From positions 53,425,374 to 53,489,373 of the forward strand of contig CM055098.1 of assembly GCA_029204225.1 (NCBI GenBank): 64,000 nt of DNA, read 5' to 3'. Below the pieces are notes generated by a model. It saw only the letters and a program-made list of their open reading frames with translations, had not been told where the DNA came from and did not search any database. The first letter of the stretch is position 1. Every line of letters begins with the position of its first letter. The translations under genes and the position numbers were made by a program. The stretch is from Diphasiastrum complanatum. Lineage: Eukaryota; Streptophyta; Lycopodiopsida; Lycopodiales; Lycopodiaceae. Of the stretch, positions 33,238 through 46,427 are shown piece after piece.

Positions 33238-33609
33238 AATCCCACCTTGTACAGATTTCTCCCACCCACTACAAAATCTCGACTTTCCCCACCCTTTTTC
33301 TCTTTTCCTTGTAAGAATACCCCAAAAACGTCCTGAACGGCCTGAAAAGAACAATGTTGTTATTTTTAGTTGTCCTTGTCCCTACCATTATTGTTCTCTA
33401 TTGCAAATGTACGCATGGTCAAGTCTATCCAGAACAATTCTAGCCTGACTGCAAGTTAGGCTCAATGTTAGAAAAAATTGACATTTTTAGTAAACAATGG
33501 GAGTTTCTGATTAGAAAATCTTGTGAATCCGGCAGCCAATTGGAAACGGACTGTGCACAGTGTAAATACTCCTAATTTGGCATAGATTGGACCAACTTTT
33601 AAAAATATT

Positions 33610-33990
33610 AGTAGGCGAGTCAGATTGATATAAAGACGCGAGTTATAGAAATTTCTTACCTTTTCGATGACTCGTCATTTTTGACTCACCATTTTCATTC
33701 GACTCGCACCATTTCAAGCTCCCACCATCAAGTTTTGACTCGTTGACCTCTAACTCACCGAATTCTGACTCGCCAATCTCTGACTCGCATCACTCCCGAC
33801 TCGCCGACTCCTGACTCGCATCTTTCACAATCTCGCCCATTCAGACTTCTCATTCTGTCTCACCCTAACTCGTCTTCAGGGCCCTAATTCACCTGCAGTC
33901 TCTACTCCTTACTCTGACTCTCACCCCCGTGTCACCGAAATGTTGACTTTTGAGCGTCGCTGCTCCCCCTGGCCAAAGAGTCCGACTCAC
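33610..33990. repeat. Array of TGACTCGC-type motifs, copy 1
   Basis: About nine copies of (T/C)GACTC(G/A)C(C/A) within 33665-33840, spaced 10-25 bases, plus opposite-strand copies (GGCGAGTCAG at about 33613) and looser ones to about 33960. The same motif forms a second array at 43870-44370, where a gypsy gag follows. It may be the leader of family G. Confidence 0.65.
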
Positions 33991-34344
33991 CAGGAGCACC
34001 GCCGCACCATCCAGTCCCAGCTGTTCCTCCAGCCCCATGACATTTTCACGAACCACCACCTTACCATCCACGTCTCAGCAGACCGAATCTCCATCTTCTT
34101 CCCCAACTACATCCACTTGCCCTAGCCAAGAGGAGGGAGGAGACTTCTCCCCAATCTGTCCGTCGGACCCCTACTGCTCGTGTCGGTCGTGCACCTTCGC
34201 AGTATACCATCCTTCTGTTACTCACAGAGCAAGAGCTCGCAACTCTTCGCACTGATGGCTAGCTAGGAGTTTTGACTGTCGCAGGCCTAGATGCCATGGA
34301 AGTATCCTTCTTCCAGGACCTTTCTCTAGTTGAGAAATCCTTTT
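33991..34344. other. Unassigned GC-richer stretch
   Basis: Ser/Thr/Pro-rich ORFs of about 60-100 codons on the plus strand (33950-34255) with no recognisable domain. It could be eroded retroelement coding sequence after the motif array. Confidence 0.3.
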
Positions 34345-35420
34345 CCACCTTTGACATTGATCATTTCACCATAACCCACAAAGGGTAGGTATATACAGTC
34401 ACCCTCGATCCCATGTTAATTTCATTGGCGCTCAGCATTCCGCATTCCACCCACCTACCAATCTCATCTGTAGAATCATGGAACTTTGTTTGTCGTGTAG
34501 CAGTTCGGGCATTAAAATCCCCAGTAAGAAAAATATGCCAGCTCAAGAAATCTGATGATATCCACTGAAAGGTCCAAATAAGGTGAGCCAACACTCTCAA
34601 CAAAAGAAGAGGACTTTGGAGGAACATAGTAGACAACAATGAAAATGTCCCTATTCAAACCAATCTCTCGTCTTGTAATACAAATCCAGATATATCATGC
34701 ATGCTCATCATGCTTGATGAACTCAATCATCTAATGATGAGACTCTCTATAGAGACAAGCCACCCCTCTTGAATCATGACCACTAGCTGATCTAGTCTAA
34801 TGTCTATATACTAAATCCCATCTATATTTTGGGAAAGTGGGTAGTCCTTGCTCTTGACTCTCGTGAGTCTCCATGAAAAACAATAGGTCTTGTCCAGTAA
34901 TGAAGTCAATCAGATCACCTGCTGTAGAGGATGAGTGAATGCCATTACAGTTCCATACCCCAATCTAAAGATGGTATGGATGGGGCCCTGGAATGGTCCC
35001 AGTCTCGAGGGCTCCAATTCCCTAGCTTTGGGAGCTACTAGGGGTGCCAACAACAAATCGTATATGACCATCACGATAGATGACCCGTCTACTAGTCTCT
35101 CGGGCATCCTGGAAGGCTCTACGCCTCTCCTCAACCTGAATATAACTAAGATCATCATCCATGTACATGGTAGTGCCGCATAGCTTGGATCTACATCATA
35201 AATCCTCTCTACGACTGGGTAATGATATGAAGCGAATGATCAATGTAGCTGCATCTTTGGTAATACTCCAAGTTGTATCCAATACTGGTGCCCATGAGAG
35301 GGTTTCTTCTTTATGCTATTCAATCTTATTTTTGAGCCAAGCCTCCCATATCATGGTGGTAGCCGATTCCGAGGCTGCAACCTATTTAGTACTGATCATT
35401 TGTTCCAATGAGGCAACTTT
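34345..35420 (-). pseudogene. LINE (L1-type) endonuclease fragment
   Basis: On the minus strand: WNCNGIHSSSTAGDLIDFI (about 34960-34905), the start of an APE-type endonuclease, then FFMETHES, SRGVACLYR and finally LTGDFNART (about 34515-34490), the GDFNA metal-binding block. A coiled-coil-like stretch with VASLEQMIST and MDDDLSYIQ lies upstream (35410-35150). Stops and shifts are common and no RT follows, so it is a 5' remnant of a LINE, unrelated in architecture to the element at 47.9-50.9 kb. Confidence 0.6.
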
Positions 35421-35430
35421 GGACTACAAC

Positions 35431-36570
<1,140 letters not shown>

Positions 36571-36574
36571 ATTT

Positions 36575-36623
36575 TGTGTTGTGTCGTGTCGTGTCGTGTC
36601 ATGTCATGTCATGTTGTGTCGTC
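36575..36623 (+). repeat. Pentanucleotide array (TGTCG/TGTCA)n
   Basis: Perfect and near-perfect 5-base units switch from GTGTC to ATGTC types over about 49 bases. Confidence 0.9.
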
Positions 36624-36639
36624 TTTTGTCAAAAGTTCA

Positions 36640-36915
36640 GGATTGAAAGCTAGCAAAGCTTTGGCAATAGAAACATTTCGTTTTTTCATTCATCACCTTC
36701 ACGATCAATTCCTGCTAAGAAGGCTAAGCAAAGATCCAAGCCAAATCCTTTTGACAAAGAACAAGCAGATGAAGTTCAGCATGAAATGCCCAAGCATTTT
36801 AAACGATATACATTGGATGATGTGGTTATCATGTTACCCAAAGCACATCGTGAACCCGAAGAACAAGTGCCAGAATCGAAAGATCTTTATGATGCCCAGC
36901 TAGGACACAACCTAT
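36640..36915 (+). other. Possible eroded gypsy upstream sequence
   Basis: Short ORFs without motifs directly before the gypsy pol remnant. They probably belong to the same element, but I cannot show it. Confidence 0.25.
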
Positions 36916-36924
36916 GAATCTTGC

Positions 36925-38830
36925 TAAACCTGGAGAACTAGAAAAGATTGTATAAGTTGGATCACAACTTAATCCTGAACAGTTTCAAGTGCTATGAACG
37001 TGACTTATTAAATATCAAGATTGTTTTGCATGGACTTACAAAGATTTTAAAGGGATTCCGACGTCAGTTATTGAACATACTATACCTTTAATACCTGATG
37101 CAGTTCCAAAGGTTACAAAGTTCTTTCATTGCATTCCTAATGTTGTGGATCCTGATAAAGAAAGAGCTTCAGAGATTGCTTGACGCCGTTTTCATTTATG
37201 AGATCGAACATACTGAATGGGTTTCACCAATTGTCATTGTTCCTAAGAAGAATGGGAAATTGAGAATTTGTGTGAATCTCAAGGACTTGAACAAAGTGAC
37301 GTGAAAGGATCACTTTTCGTTACCTTTTACCGAAAGCATTTTGGACCTCCTTGCTAGAGCGAAAACTTATAGTTTTTCGGATGGCAATCAAGTCAAGATT
37401 TCATGTACAGATTGTCACAAAACAACCTTTGCAACAAAATGGGGGACCTATGCCTACAAAGTAATGTCGTTTGGACTTTGTAATGCGCCAAGCTCGTTTC
37501 AAGGAGTAATGCAATTTGCTTTTAAAGATTATCGACGGAAATTTCTTGAAATTTACTTGGATGACCTTGGAGTCCATATAGCACAGACTCAGACCACCTG
37601 GATCGATTGGAGAAAGTATTTGAACGTTGTCGCAAGTATCGAATTCTCTTAAATCCATAAAAGTGCCAGATATGGGTTTTCCACGGAGTTGTTCTTGGAC
37701 ACGTGATATCAACCAAAATCAAGGTTATTGTGGAATTGCCACCGCCAACAACAATTCAAGGAGTTTATGTGTTTATGGGTCATGCAAACTATTACCAAAT
37801 TTTTATTATCTTCTTTGCGGATTTAGCAAGACCTATATACAAACTGACTATTGTTCCTATTTGGCTAGTAGAGGCATTAGAAGCCTTTGAAAAAAGAAAA
37901 GCATTAGCCTCAACACCGATACTGCGTTCTTCAGATTGGACGATTGAGTTTCATGTTCACAGTGATGCCTTGAAATATGCAATTGGATTAGTTTTGACAC
38001 AACAGGTGAGTATAAGAAGGACTATCCAATACGATTTGCAAGCAGACAACTTACAGACCCAGAGAAGAACTATTTCACAACAGAACGTGAAGCGTTAGCC
38101 ATGATTTTTTCTATATGAAAATTTCAACATTACCTCATGGAAACGCACTTTGTATTTTATACGGATCACCAGCCGTTACTTTACTTGGTAAACAAGACAT
38201 GCAATACTAGGGCGTATTGCAAGATGGTTACTGTTATTGACTGAAATTGACTTTCGAATTGTGGTGCGTAAGGGAAAGCAACATTATCTAGCCAGCCATG
38301 TTTCATGAATTGAATCCACACCAGTTAATACTGAAGTGGATGATGAATTACCAGATGCTACATTATTCTATGTAGAAGCAGTGCCTGATTGGGCAGCGGA
38401 TATTGTTGAGAACCTAATGCTAGGAAAATCGAATGACTCTTTGACAAAAGTACAGAAGAGACAATTGATTCATAAGCCTCAACCTTATCAATTGATTACA
38501 GGACAATTGTATCATCGCAGAATGAATGATATTCTTCAAAGATGTGTTTCACCATATTAAATACCTGAAATAATCATGTTTTCACATGATGGCATGGGCG
38601 AAGGACACTTCTTTATAGATAATATTGTTTGCAAACTTTTGCAATCAAGTTGTTGGTGGCCTACGCTTCATAAGGACACAAAAAATTATATTCATACATG
38701 TGATGTTTGCCAGTGAGCATGACGGCCTACTAGACAGAATTATGAACCCTTGCATCTGGAATCCATCAGGAGTTATGTGGCCAGCCCTCGCCAATTGTGC
38801 CAGTCAGGCAAACAGTGCTGTTTGAAAAAG
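36925..38830 (+). pseudogene. Ty3/gypsy pol remnant: RT, RNase H, integrase zinc finger (family G)
   Basis: In order: QDCFAWTYKDFKGIP and IEHTIPLIPDAVP (pre-RT), EWVSPIVIVPKKNGKLRICV, YKVMSFGLCNAPSSFQ, EIYLDDLGVH (YLDD at about 37554-37565), TIEFHVHSDALKYAIGLVLTQ (RNase H), YTDHQPLLYLVNKTC, and integrase HDGMGEGHF with HTCDVCQ (about 38590-38715). The D-D-E core of integrase is not seen. Many stops and shifts. The family differs from the chromodomain elements of 13-24 kb and matches the RNase H piece at 31.8 kb. Confidence 0.85.
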
Positions 38831-38944
38831 ATCTAACTCTATTGGCGTCCGTTGCAACGCAATGGGATGATTGTCTTCCCGCTTTGGCATTCGAATCTAA
38901 ATAAGCCAATGGTGTTAGATAGTATCTTGGGAATCTTGATTCAC

Positions 38945-39135
38945 AGCCTAGAGGACTTCAAAGTGGATTTTTTGGGTGTATCTGGATGGATGAAGGTACA
39001 ATTTACCTCCCTCATAGTCCTTGTCAATCTGCAAGCCAAGGTAACACCTGGCTTCTCCCAGATCTGCAATCTCAAAATGTTTCGAGATATCATTCTTTAC
39101 TTCGACAATCAGCTTCTCACTCTTACAGAGAGTAT
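38945..39135 (-). pseudogene. Ty1/copia RT fragment
   Basis: The minus strand reads IVEVKNDISKHFEIADLGEA, YLGLQIDKDYEGGKLYLHPS and RYTQKI, the block following the catalytic site of copia RT. Open for about 60 codons. It is joined at 38945 to the end of the family-G gypsy remnant. Confidence 0.7.
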
Positions 39136-41745
39136 CAGAGTAAGTGAAAAAAGTAAAAAATTTCGGATAATGCGGTGTGCGAACAAGTGGATGAAAAAAA
39201 AATAAACGGCTAATTGTAATAAAGTGTTGCATAGATAAAACAAGGTTAGAACATAAATCAGAATAACTGTGATCTAGAAGCAAGAAAATAGTAAAAACCA
39301 AACAACTTTAAAATTGAATGTGGTGGACATTGCTATTGAAAGCGAATCATATGTGTACGAATGTAATCGAGTCGTCAATGATGCCAAATGTTCACTTCTT
39401 TTCCTCTCTCAGTTAACCAATCTTCCATCAATGTTGAATGCTCCATCAATCACATCGCCTGCTTGAACCTGAACCTAGCAATCAAGCAACCTATCACTCC
39501 TACTCAAACAACCGCTGGTATTGCTATTCCTAACAGACCACAATTCATCAACATTTTCACAATAAGTGGAACATGGCAAGCATAATTCAACAAACTTATT
39601 CTAAGCATTCAGCATCGTAACATCGTCCTGTCATCACGAGTAACTCAGATAAGATCTACTTACTTAACATGCATCATATGAGTTCTCCATTCACAAACAA
39701 CAGATTCATAATCTCAGATCTACAATCTCACACTCATACAGTAGCATATAAACTCTTACTCTCACTTACAATTCATCTCAGTTAATTGCTAAATATCATA
39801 AACACTCAATACGCAATTATATGCAACATATAGTAAACAAAACTGATAAGAAGTATTCTAAGGATTCTCATTCCAATGACAATAGCTTTTTTACAAACTC
39901 ATCAAATGTGCATTCACTCTACAACTCCCCTCATCACTAGTCTGATCATCAATGCATCAAATCGACTACCCTTCTTTGGATTGCCCGATTCCGCTCCACT
40001 GACTTATCTCCAGACTGTTCGTTCTCTACACACTGCTCTTCTATCATTAACTCAACTCTCATCCACTCATGAACTCCTCCTTGACTTGTTAGCCACCTCA
40101 CCAACTTCTGCCTCTTGCTCTTCTTCGTGTGTTTCTCTTTTCTATCTTCTTTCTCTTTTGCCTGCCATTTTGTTTCTTGGCTTCACTTTCTACAACTCAA
40201 TACTGTTTTTAGCTCTCCACTCTCATGTCACATCCAACTAACTATGAAGTAACTAACTAGTTTTTCCTCAACTTATGGTCTTACACAACAAGATGCCATG
40301 GTTGGGTCTATAACTTACAAATCTAATTACTTTAAGAACTCGGATCAGCCAGCACCAGAAATATTCGGCTGATTGTAATATTGGTAGGGAATCTATCAAC
40401 AATATGTAAATCACACGTGTGGAGCATCTTCCCACGTGTGAATAGTAGGACTATTTGCATTAGCCAATTCATGGTTTAGAATAGCTTGTTTTATGCATGC
40501 CAAGTGGCATCATGAGTTTGGGGGCCCCAACCCCCTCATGACTTGTACAAATTAAAATGCATGGTTAGGATAGGCAAATAGACATCCATCTCGTGTCCTA
40601 TGAGATGTTGACACATGTCATACAGTAGTGTAGAAGTGTGAAATTGCAAGTGGTGCACAATTGGTCAAAAACTCATCACATTGACTTTTGACATCCAATC
40701 AAGATTTGAGGTACAAATCATGGATCTAGTCATTTCTAGAGGTCACCACATGCTAAATGGAGTAGGAGCTCAAACTACCACTATAAGGATTTGGAGTTTC
40801 ATTGTAATTTCATGATTTTGAGAATTAATCAAGTTTTTGTCTTGCATACTTTTGGTCTATTCTCTCTCTACTCAAAAGCTTGGTTGCTTTCTCTCTCTAT
40901 CTGAGAGCTAGGTGCTTGTTTGGCTCTTCCATAATGAGATTTACTTAGTTTTTTCAAGGATATGCATGAAACTTGCTTGACTTTGGATGATGATTGGCTT
41001 TTGTGTACAAGAGCTCTTGCCTAGATCCATATTGTATTTGATAGCTCTTTAAAATCCGAATTGATCAAGAGTAATTTGGTAGTGTGCAACCTCTCATGCA
41101 TGTAGATCATGGATGATCTATTCAAGGTCCTCAAAATGCACACTTTTGACATTTTGCCAGCAAGGACCTAAGGAATGTAAGTGAAATTTGGGATTCTTGT
41201 AACTTCAAAAAATATACAACAAAGGTGGATGCTACTCATAGTATTGCATCTCTGATGGCTACCAACATTACTCCATCATTCATCCTCTAGGCTTTCATGG
41301 TAGTGTCCACAGTTGTGATGCCACTTTAGACTTTTGTTTTAGCCATGTTGGTCTACACTTGTACGCTCCCTGATGGAATCCCAATTTGATTGAGTGTCTC
41401 TAATTTATAGTGTTATAAAATATTAGGCTCAAAACAAATTTTCTAGAGTCTATAGCCATTGATTCTTTTGTGAAGTAGTTGATTTTGTAGATCTTTCAGT
41501 TGAATTTTTATTACTTTGTATGGAAAATTGCATGCAAGATAACAAAGCCAGGTCTCTTTCTTTTCATTTGAGTTTCTTTGAGTTTGAATTATACCTGTCT
41601 TTTCTTTCTACCATGGTAGTTTTTTGTAATGCCAAAAGTCAAGTTTTTTTCCAATTTGGATATATGCTTTGATACTCCTCAACCATTTGATTTGATTCAT
41701 CTCTATCTTCTTGTATATTTTGATATGTAGGGAGGTGTATTGAAT
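39136..41745. other. Mostly unassigned; possible LTR sequence at 40350-41200
   Basis: 39136-40250 contains a 121-codon ORF without motifs and I recognise nothing in it. 40350-41200 has features that would suit an LTR or promoter: paired G-boxes at 40411-40441, an inverted CCCC/GGGG-rich palindrome near 40530 (GGGGGCCCCAACCCCC) and pyrimidine tracts at 40860-40910. No primer binding site or clear ends were found. Confidence 0.3.
40411..40441. promoter_or_regulatory. Inverted pair of G-boxes
   Basis: TCACACGTG and CACGTGTGA form a perfect 9-base inverted pair separated by about 13 bases, each containing CACGTG, the plant G-box (ABRE-like core ACGTG). The gene served, if any, is not visible. 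Confidence 0.4.
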
Positions 41746-41749
41746 GTTA

Positions 41750-43350
41750 TAGGTAATTTAGGAAACATGTCATATACTAGTAAGAATGAAGTTTTCTTAG
41801 TAATAACCTTCTTTGTATCTCTGTAAGCCCATAGAATTGGTGGTATTCTTGTGTCTCAATCTATAGAATGTGTAAAAGTTATTTTATTGAGGATTTTACA
41901 CAATATTTTACTTGCTCTTTCTGATAATCCATTAGCTTTCTAATTGTATGGAGTTTTTTTGACGAAAAATAAAAAAAAAATTGGTTAATTTTTCAGTAGC
42001 ACCCTTGTGTGGCCCTGTCACTAATTCCAAAGGACAATCAAATCTAGCAATGATATCCTCTAATAAAAAAGTTACTAACATCTTCGCATCATTTCATTTT
42101 GTTGATGCTACTTTAAGTAATTTTGTAAAGTAGTCAATTGCTACTAAAATATATCAATTATTTTTGTCTAAAGTAGCTCATTTTCTAGGTCCAACAAAAT
42201 CTATGCCCCATTTCTCAAATGGTGCTAGAGGCAATGTTGGTGTAAGTAGCCAATTTGTAGAAGAAGTTGGTTGCCCTACCCTTTGACAAGGTGACTATTT
42301 TGTATAAATAGATGCACATCTGGATACATTGTAGGCCACCAATCCTTAGCATTCATGATCTTTTGAGCTACGTTTTTCATAGAAAAGTGACTCCTCGCAA
42401 CTTCTTCATTTAAGGATTTAATGACATTATAAATTTGTGCTAAAGACTTAAATTTATCATTGAGTTCCAGTTTATATACAATAGTAATAAGTGTATAAGG
42501 TACATCTCGAAATTGGAACACATTTTTCTCTTCCTTGGTCCCTCCTAGATGACGTTGATGTTGCAGATATTCAATAATATCAGCATACCATGAATCTTCA
42601 ATTGATAGAATCATAATGTCTTCATTTAGAGATTTGTCTAATATAGATTGTAGGTAAAGAAGTTTTCTAGTCTCAATAAATAGTCTTCATTACTGTGGTG
42701 TTTACCCAGTTAAATTTCAATTGTAAAATCAAATTTTCGTAGGAGTATGATCATCTGACTAGTGTGCTTGATAAATTTGGTTTATTTATCAAATATTTAA
42801 TAGAATAGTGAATTACATAGAATGTGAACGTATATCCCAATAGGTAATGTCGAAACATCTTGATCGAATAGATCATACTCAAAGTTTATCACTCAGTTGC
42901 CAAATCATTTTTTTGTAAAGATAGTAATTGTCATCCTGCATAATAAATAGGATAATCTTTTTGGATATCATCTTTTTGATTGAACGTTGTTCCAATTGCA
43001 ATGAAGGATATATCAACATAAACATGAAATTTTTTGGTTTCGATCATAAGGTCTTAATATTGGTGTTGATTTGAGCTTTGTTTCTAGTAATTCAAAAGCT
43101 TCTAGCATTCTTCATTCCAACCATATTCATCTTCTTCAATAATTTAGTTAAAGGTTAAATTTGCAATTACATATTTGATAATAAATCTTTTACAATATTC
43201 CACATGTCCTACAAATCTTTTCAATTCTCTTAGATTTGTTAGGTGGTTGTGGAGCTAAAATAATTTGTACTCTATTTTCATTGACTTCAATCCATTTTTC
43301 TGATATATTTTTGACCAAGAAAGGTTCCTCTAGTCATTCCAAATTAACAT
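41750..43350 (-). pseudogene. Ty3/gypsy RT-RNase H-integrase remnant, heavily eroded
   Basis: On the minus strand: LRELKRFVGHVEYCKRFI (RT thumb; usually LxxFLGxxxYYRRFI), later the HYLLGYTF-type block of RNase H, then the integrase zinc region in 42276-42614 (EVARSHFSMKNVAQKI, DWWPTMYPDVHLFI) and a core piece VAIDYFTKL-like, then VTFLLEDIIARFDCPLELVT. The last cysteines of the zinc finger are lost. It is more eroded and AT-rich than the other gypsy pieces and opposite in strand to family G. Confidence 0.65.
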
Positions 43351-43869
43351 CTGTAAGGAAATTGAGGTGTCTCTACACATTTGTAAAGTTTTTGTCTGAA
43401 TGTTCCTATGTGTTATTTGGTTGTACGAAATATGTAGTAAAGTTGATTTGCTTGCTACCTTCATCTCTTTGCTTCTTCAAACATTCATTAACAAAATGCC
43501 CTTTGATATCACAATAAAGCATTTAAACTTGGATCTATCTTTCTTTTTTCCAAAAGAAGAAGTCTTACCTTGATGAACTAGTCAGGAGCATCAAAGGAGG
43601 GTCAATTGGCAAAGATGTTATGGATCTATTTTTGCAGCTTATTGAAGACTCAAGTAAGGTCAAAGGAGCAGTAAGGAAGTGTTTTTCAAGTTTACTTTAC
43701 TTGTTCAATCTCATGTTTGAGCATTTTCATGTGGATGCGTGCAAATTGTCTCTTAGATGGATTTTTTGTTTGTATTTTGCTTGATTTTTTGTTGCATTTT
43801 GATAGGTTTATGACTCACCTACAAGCTTTTTTCCACTTTTTTTTTACCTTCATGACTAGCCACTATTCT
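43351..43869. other. No recognisable gene
   Basis: AT-rich sequence; ORFs of 70-93 codons without motifs. It may hold the eroded start of the minus-strand gypsy RT region. Confidence 0.3.
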
Positions 43870-44370
43870 AGTGTGCTGACTCTAGGTCAAAATTTTGACT
43901 CGCACTCTGACTCACCGACAAAGTCCTAACTCGCCAACTCGAGTTTTACCATTTTTTACTCAGCCATTTGACTCGCCAGCGGTACAGAGTGACTAGCAGG
44001 CTTAGATCTACCATTATGGAGATCGGTGACTCAAACTGTCTGACTCGCATCTTGACTCACCATTTCAAAATATTTTTAATTTCTCGCCATTTTTTCTGAC
44101 TCACCGTCTAACTCGTTGACAGAGATTTCTCTTTGATCTTCCAATATTTTGACTCACCATCAGTATAGTAGCAAGTACAACACTTGATCTACCTTGTACC
44201 TGACCTGCGAGTCAAAATTTGCTTGACTCGCGCCTGTCTAACTTCCCATTTCTTGACTTGCCACCTGTTCCATCTGACTCGTCACTTTCCCATTTAGCTC
44301 CGATCATCATCTGTAGCAAGTAGTTAGCTCGACGAGTCAAAAAGTTCTGACTTGCGCTGTCTAACTTGCC
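43870..44370. repeat. Array of TGACTCGC-type motifs, copy 2
   Basis: Roughly a dozen TGACTCGC, TGACTCACC and CTAACTCGCC variants with opposite-strand copies (for example CGACGAGTCA near 44330). Related to 33610-33990. A poly-A-rich stretch and a gag ORF follow on the plus strand. Confidence 0.65.
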
Positions 44371-44690
44371 AACAGTGTAAATTGATAATTTTTTTAAACA
44401 TTTGACAATCAAAACCCATCTGTTTTTTTTTATTATTTTTATATTTTTCGATTTCTTTTTGAATTTACATTTACGCCACCATCCGTCCATCTAACTTTTA
44501 CTTTGATTCCGATCTAATTTTGATCTGAGTTCATTTTCATTTCGGTTTGATCCTCATTAAGATCCATCATTTGATCACCAAACATAGAAATGATTTTCAA
44601 AAATATTTGAAGAATAAGAACAAGAAAAATACCAAAAAAAAAAAACAAAAAAAAAGCCAAAAAAATAGCTTCACCTTTTTGTTCCATTGT

Positions 44691-45676
44691 ATGCATCTGA
44701 GATCTGGTAGGAGATTATCCATTCTGAATTTTCCTGACCTTGAAGAATTTGTTAACGTACCCATTGAGATACTCCATGAACCCGTTGATGTAGATCCACC
44801 CCCGATGGGTCATTTGTATCCCACGCAATTTGGAACGTCCCCAAGATCGACCTTCCGAGGTCTGATGGCAAGGGAGATCTGTGACGATTTCTTCAGATCT
44901 ATACCCAGGCGTGTAGAACCTATGGAGATGACAGCCCGCAAGAGCTGTTAAGATATTTCATTCTATGCCTAACCGATACTGCAAAAGATTGGTATTTCAA
45001 TCTTGAGCAGAATGAACGAGATGATTGGAACATCTTATAGGCTGAATTCATCACACGCTTTAAAACCACTCGTTTCTTTTTAGATCCTTTCTTGTAATTA
45101 GCACGTATCCGTATGGATAAGAAAAATTAATCCCTACATGATTATATAGAAAGGATCAAGAAATTGCGTGAGTGATGCAATCCTAATAGTGTCCCATACC
45201 ATAGCATCATGACGTGGTTCATGGCAGGACTACCTAAGAAAATCAGACAACAAATGAAGCGAAGAGACAAATATGTGTCTTTTCAAGCAACCTGCGCTGA
45301 TGCTTCTATCAAAAAAGTTGACGATAGTGAAAGCACTAGTTCAGACTCTGACAATTCTGACCAAGAACGAAGGCACAAAAAGGAACGAAGAGCCAAACGT
45401 AAGGATAAGCTATATGACAATGCCTCTACCTCTACAGCCAATAGCGTTGATTCTATCATATCAGCCATAGAGAAGTTGCACATCCAGAGCAATGAGCAAA
45501 TTGGGAAGCACACCACTGATCTTACCGCGATTGTCGATCAAAAGCTAAAAGGCTTGCAACTAGGACCTACCCTTGCATATCCAAGGAGAGAAACCACTTG
45601 GTTTCCATACTATTCTGGCAACCATACCATAAATGAGTGCCCGCAGTTGAGACAGAGGTCAGAGCGAACCGTGTGA
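44691..45676 (+). pseudogene. Ty3/gypsy gag (family G)
   Basis: Starts MHLRSGRRL, a start common in plant gypsy gag. The capsid region follows in broken frames: LLRYFILCLTDTAKDWYFNL, then FITRFKTTRFFLDPF and TWFMAGLPKKIRQQM. A charged linker with many Ser/Asp and Lys/Arg (45290-45420) precedes GNHTINECPQLR, the decayed zinc-knuckle region. Stops near 44950, 45040, 45097 and 45174 break the frame. Confidence 0.75.
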
Positions 45677-45769
45677 TATTGCCATATTTGCAATATGAGC
45701 AATTATGATATAGATGAATGTCGATACAATCTCAGAAACTAAGCAATCTGTGACCAGCACCGAATCACG

Positions 45770-46005
45770 TCCCATTGGCACAATGACAAGGTGCCTTGCC
45801 TCAACCACCACCTAGATTGGCGTTACCACCCATTCTCCCAAGAACCCAAGGCTTAGTAGTGAGAAATCCACAACGAGCTGCTCAAAAGTTGAACATGGTT
45901 GAAGTGACCAAAGAACCCTACTATGCTGAGGAGGAAGCACATGACTCTGTTCTAGTGCATTTCATAGACAGAGTGAATGGCGACTAATACATTCGTGTTT
46001 TCAAT
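45770..46005 (+). pseudogene. Gypsy gag C-terminal / linker fragment
   Basis: A 63-codon open stretch with PQPPPRLALPPILPR and MVEVTKEPYYAEEEAHDSV. Proline-rich sequence followed by an acidic MVE...YY.EE block is typical of the gag-protease linker of this gypsy family. It continues the gag at 44691-45676 after a break. Confidence 0.5.
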
Positions 46006-46107
46006 TGAGGCTGGTCACTATCGGCTATATCATTCCTACAATCCTTCAGAGTGTAGACAGACACTAGCAGGATCGATAGTGGCTGATTTGGTTGGCTCTT
46101 TCTCTTT

Positions 46108-46425
46108 TCATTTCTGGGCTCTAATCTGGATGAATACCCCCATCATAGATGCCTTGGGTTCTCCTACCACACTCACTAAGTGTAGAGGGGCAGAGACCTC
46201 TCCTTTCTTCTCCTTCCTCATTGGACACGTTATGTATGGATGGCCATACCCACAATCACGACATAATGGTACAAAATTGCCTTGTGGCTTGTTAGGGCAC
46301 TCGACAATCCTATGGTTTTTTCCACATCCATAACATTTAATGGGAGCTCTAGATCCTATGGTTTTCTCCACATCCATAACATTTAATGGGAGCTCTAAAT
46401 CATGTACCTCTAAGCTAGTTAGCGT
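46108..46425 (-). pseudogene. Inverted zinc-knuckle (CCHC) segment of gypsy gag
   Basis: On the minus strand, two knuckles of form C-x2-C-x3-H-x4-C: CYGCGKNHRIVEC and CRDCGYGHPYITC, with a basic spacer. It is inserted between plus-strand gag and protease of the same type of element, so the segment has been inverted. A 46-base tandem repeat (about 46315-46360 and 46361-46406) duplicates the first half-knuckle. Confidence 0.7.
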
Positions 46426-46427
46426 AT

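Noticed and set aside
33950-34255. Ser/Thr/Pro-rich ORF of 101 codons
   Set aside because: Overlaps other open frames on both strands and lies next to the motif array; probably composition-driven.
39876-40241. 121-codon plus-strand ORF, Leu/Ser-rich
   Set aside because: No motif, no supporting context; composition explains the open frame.
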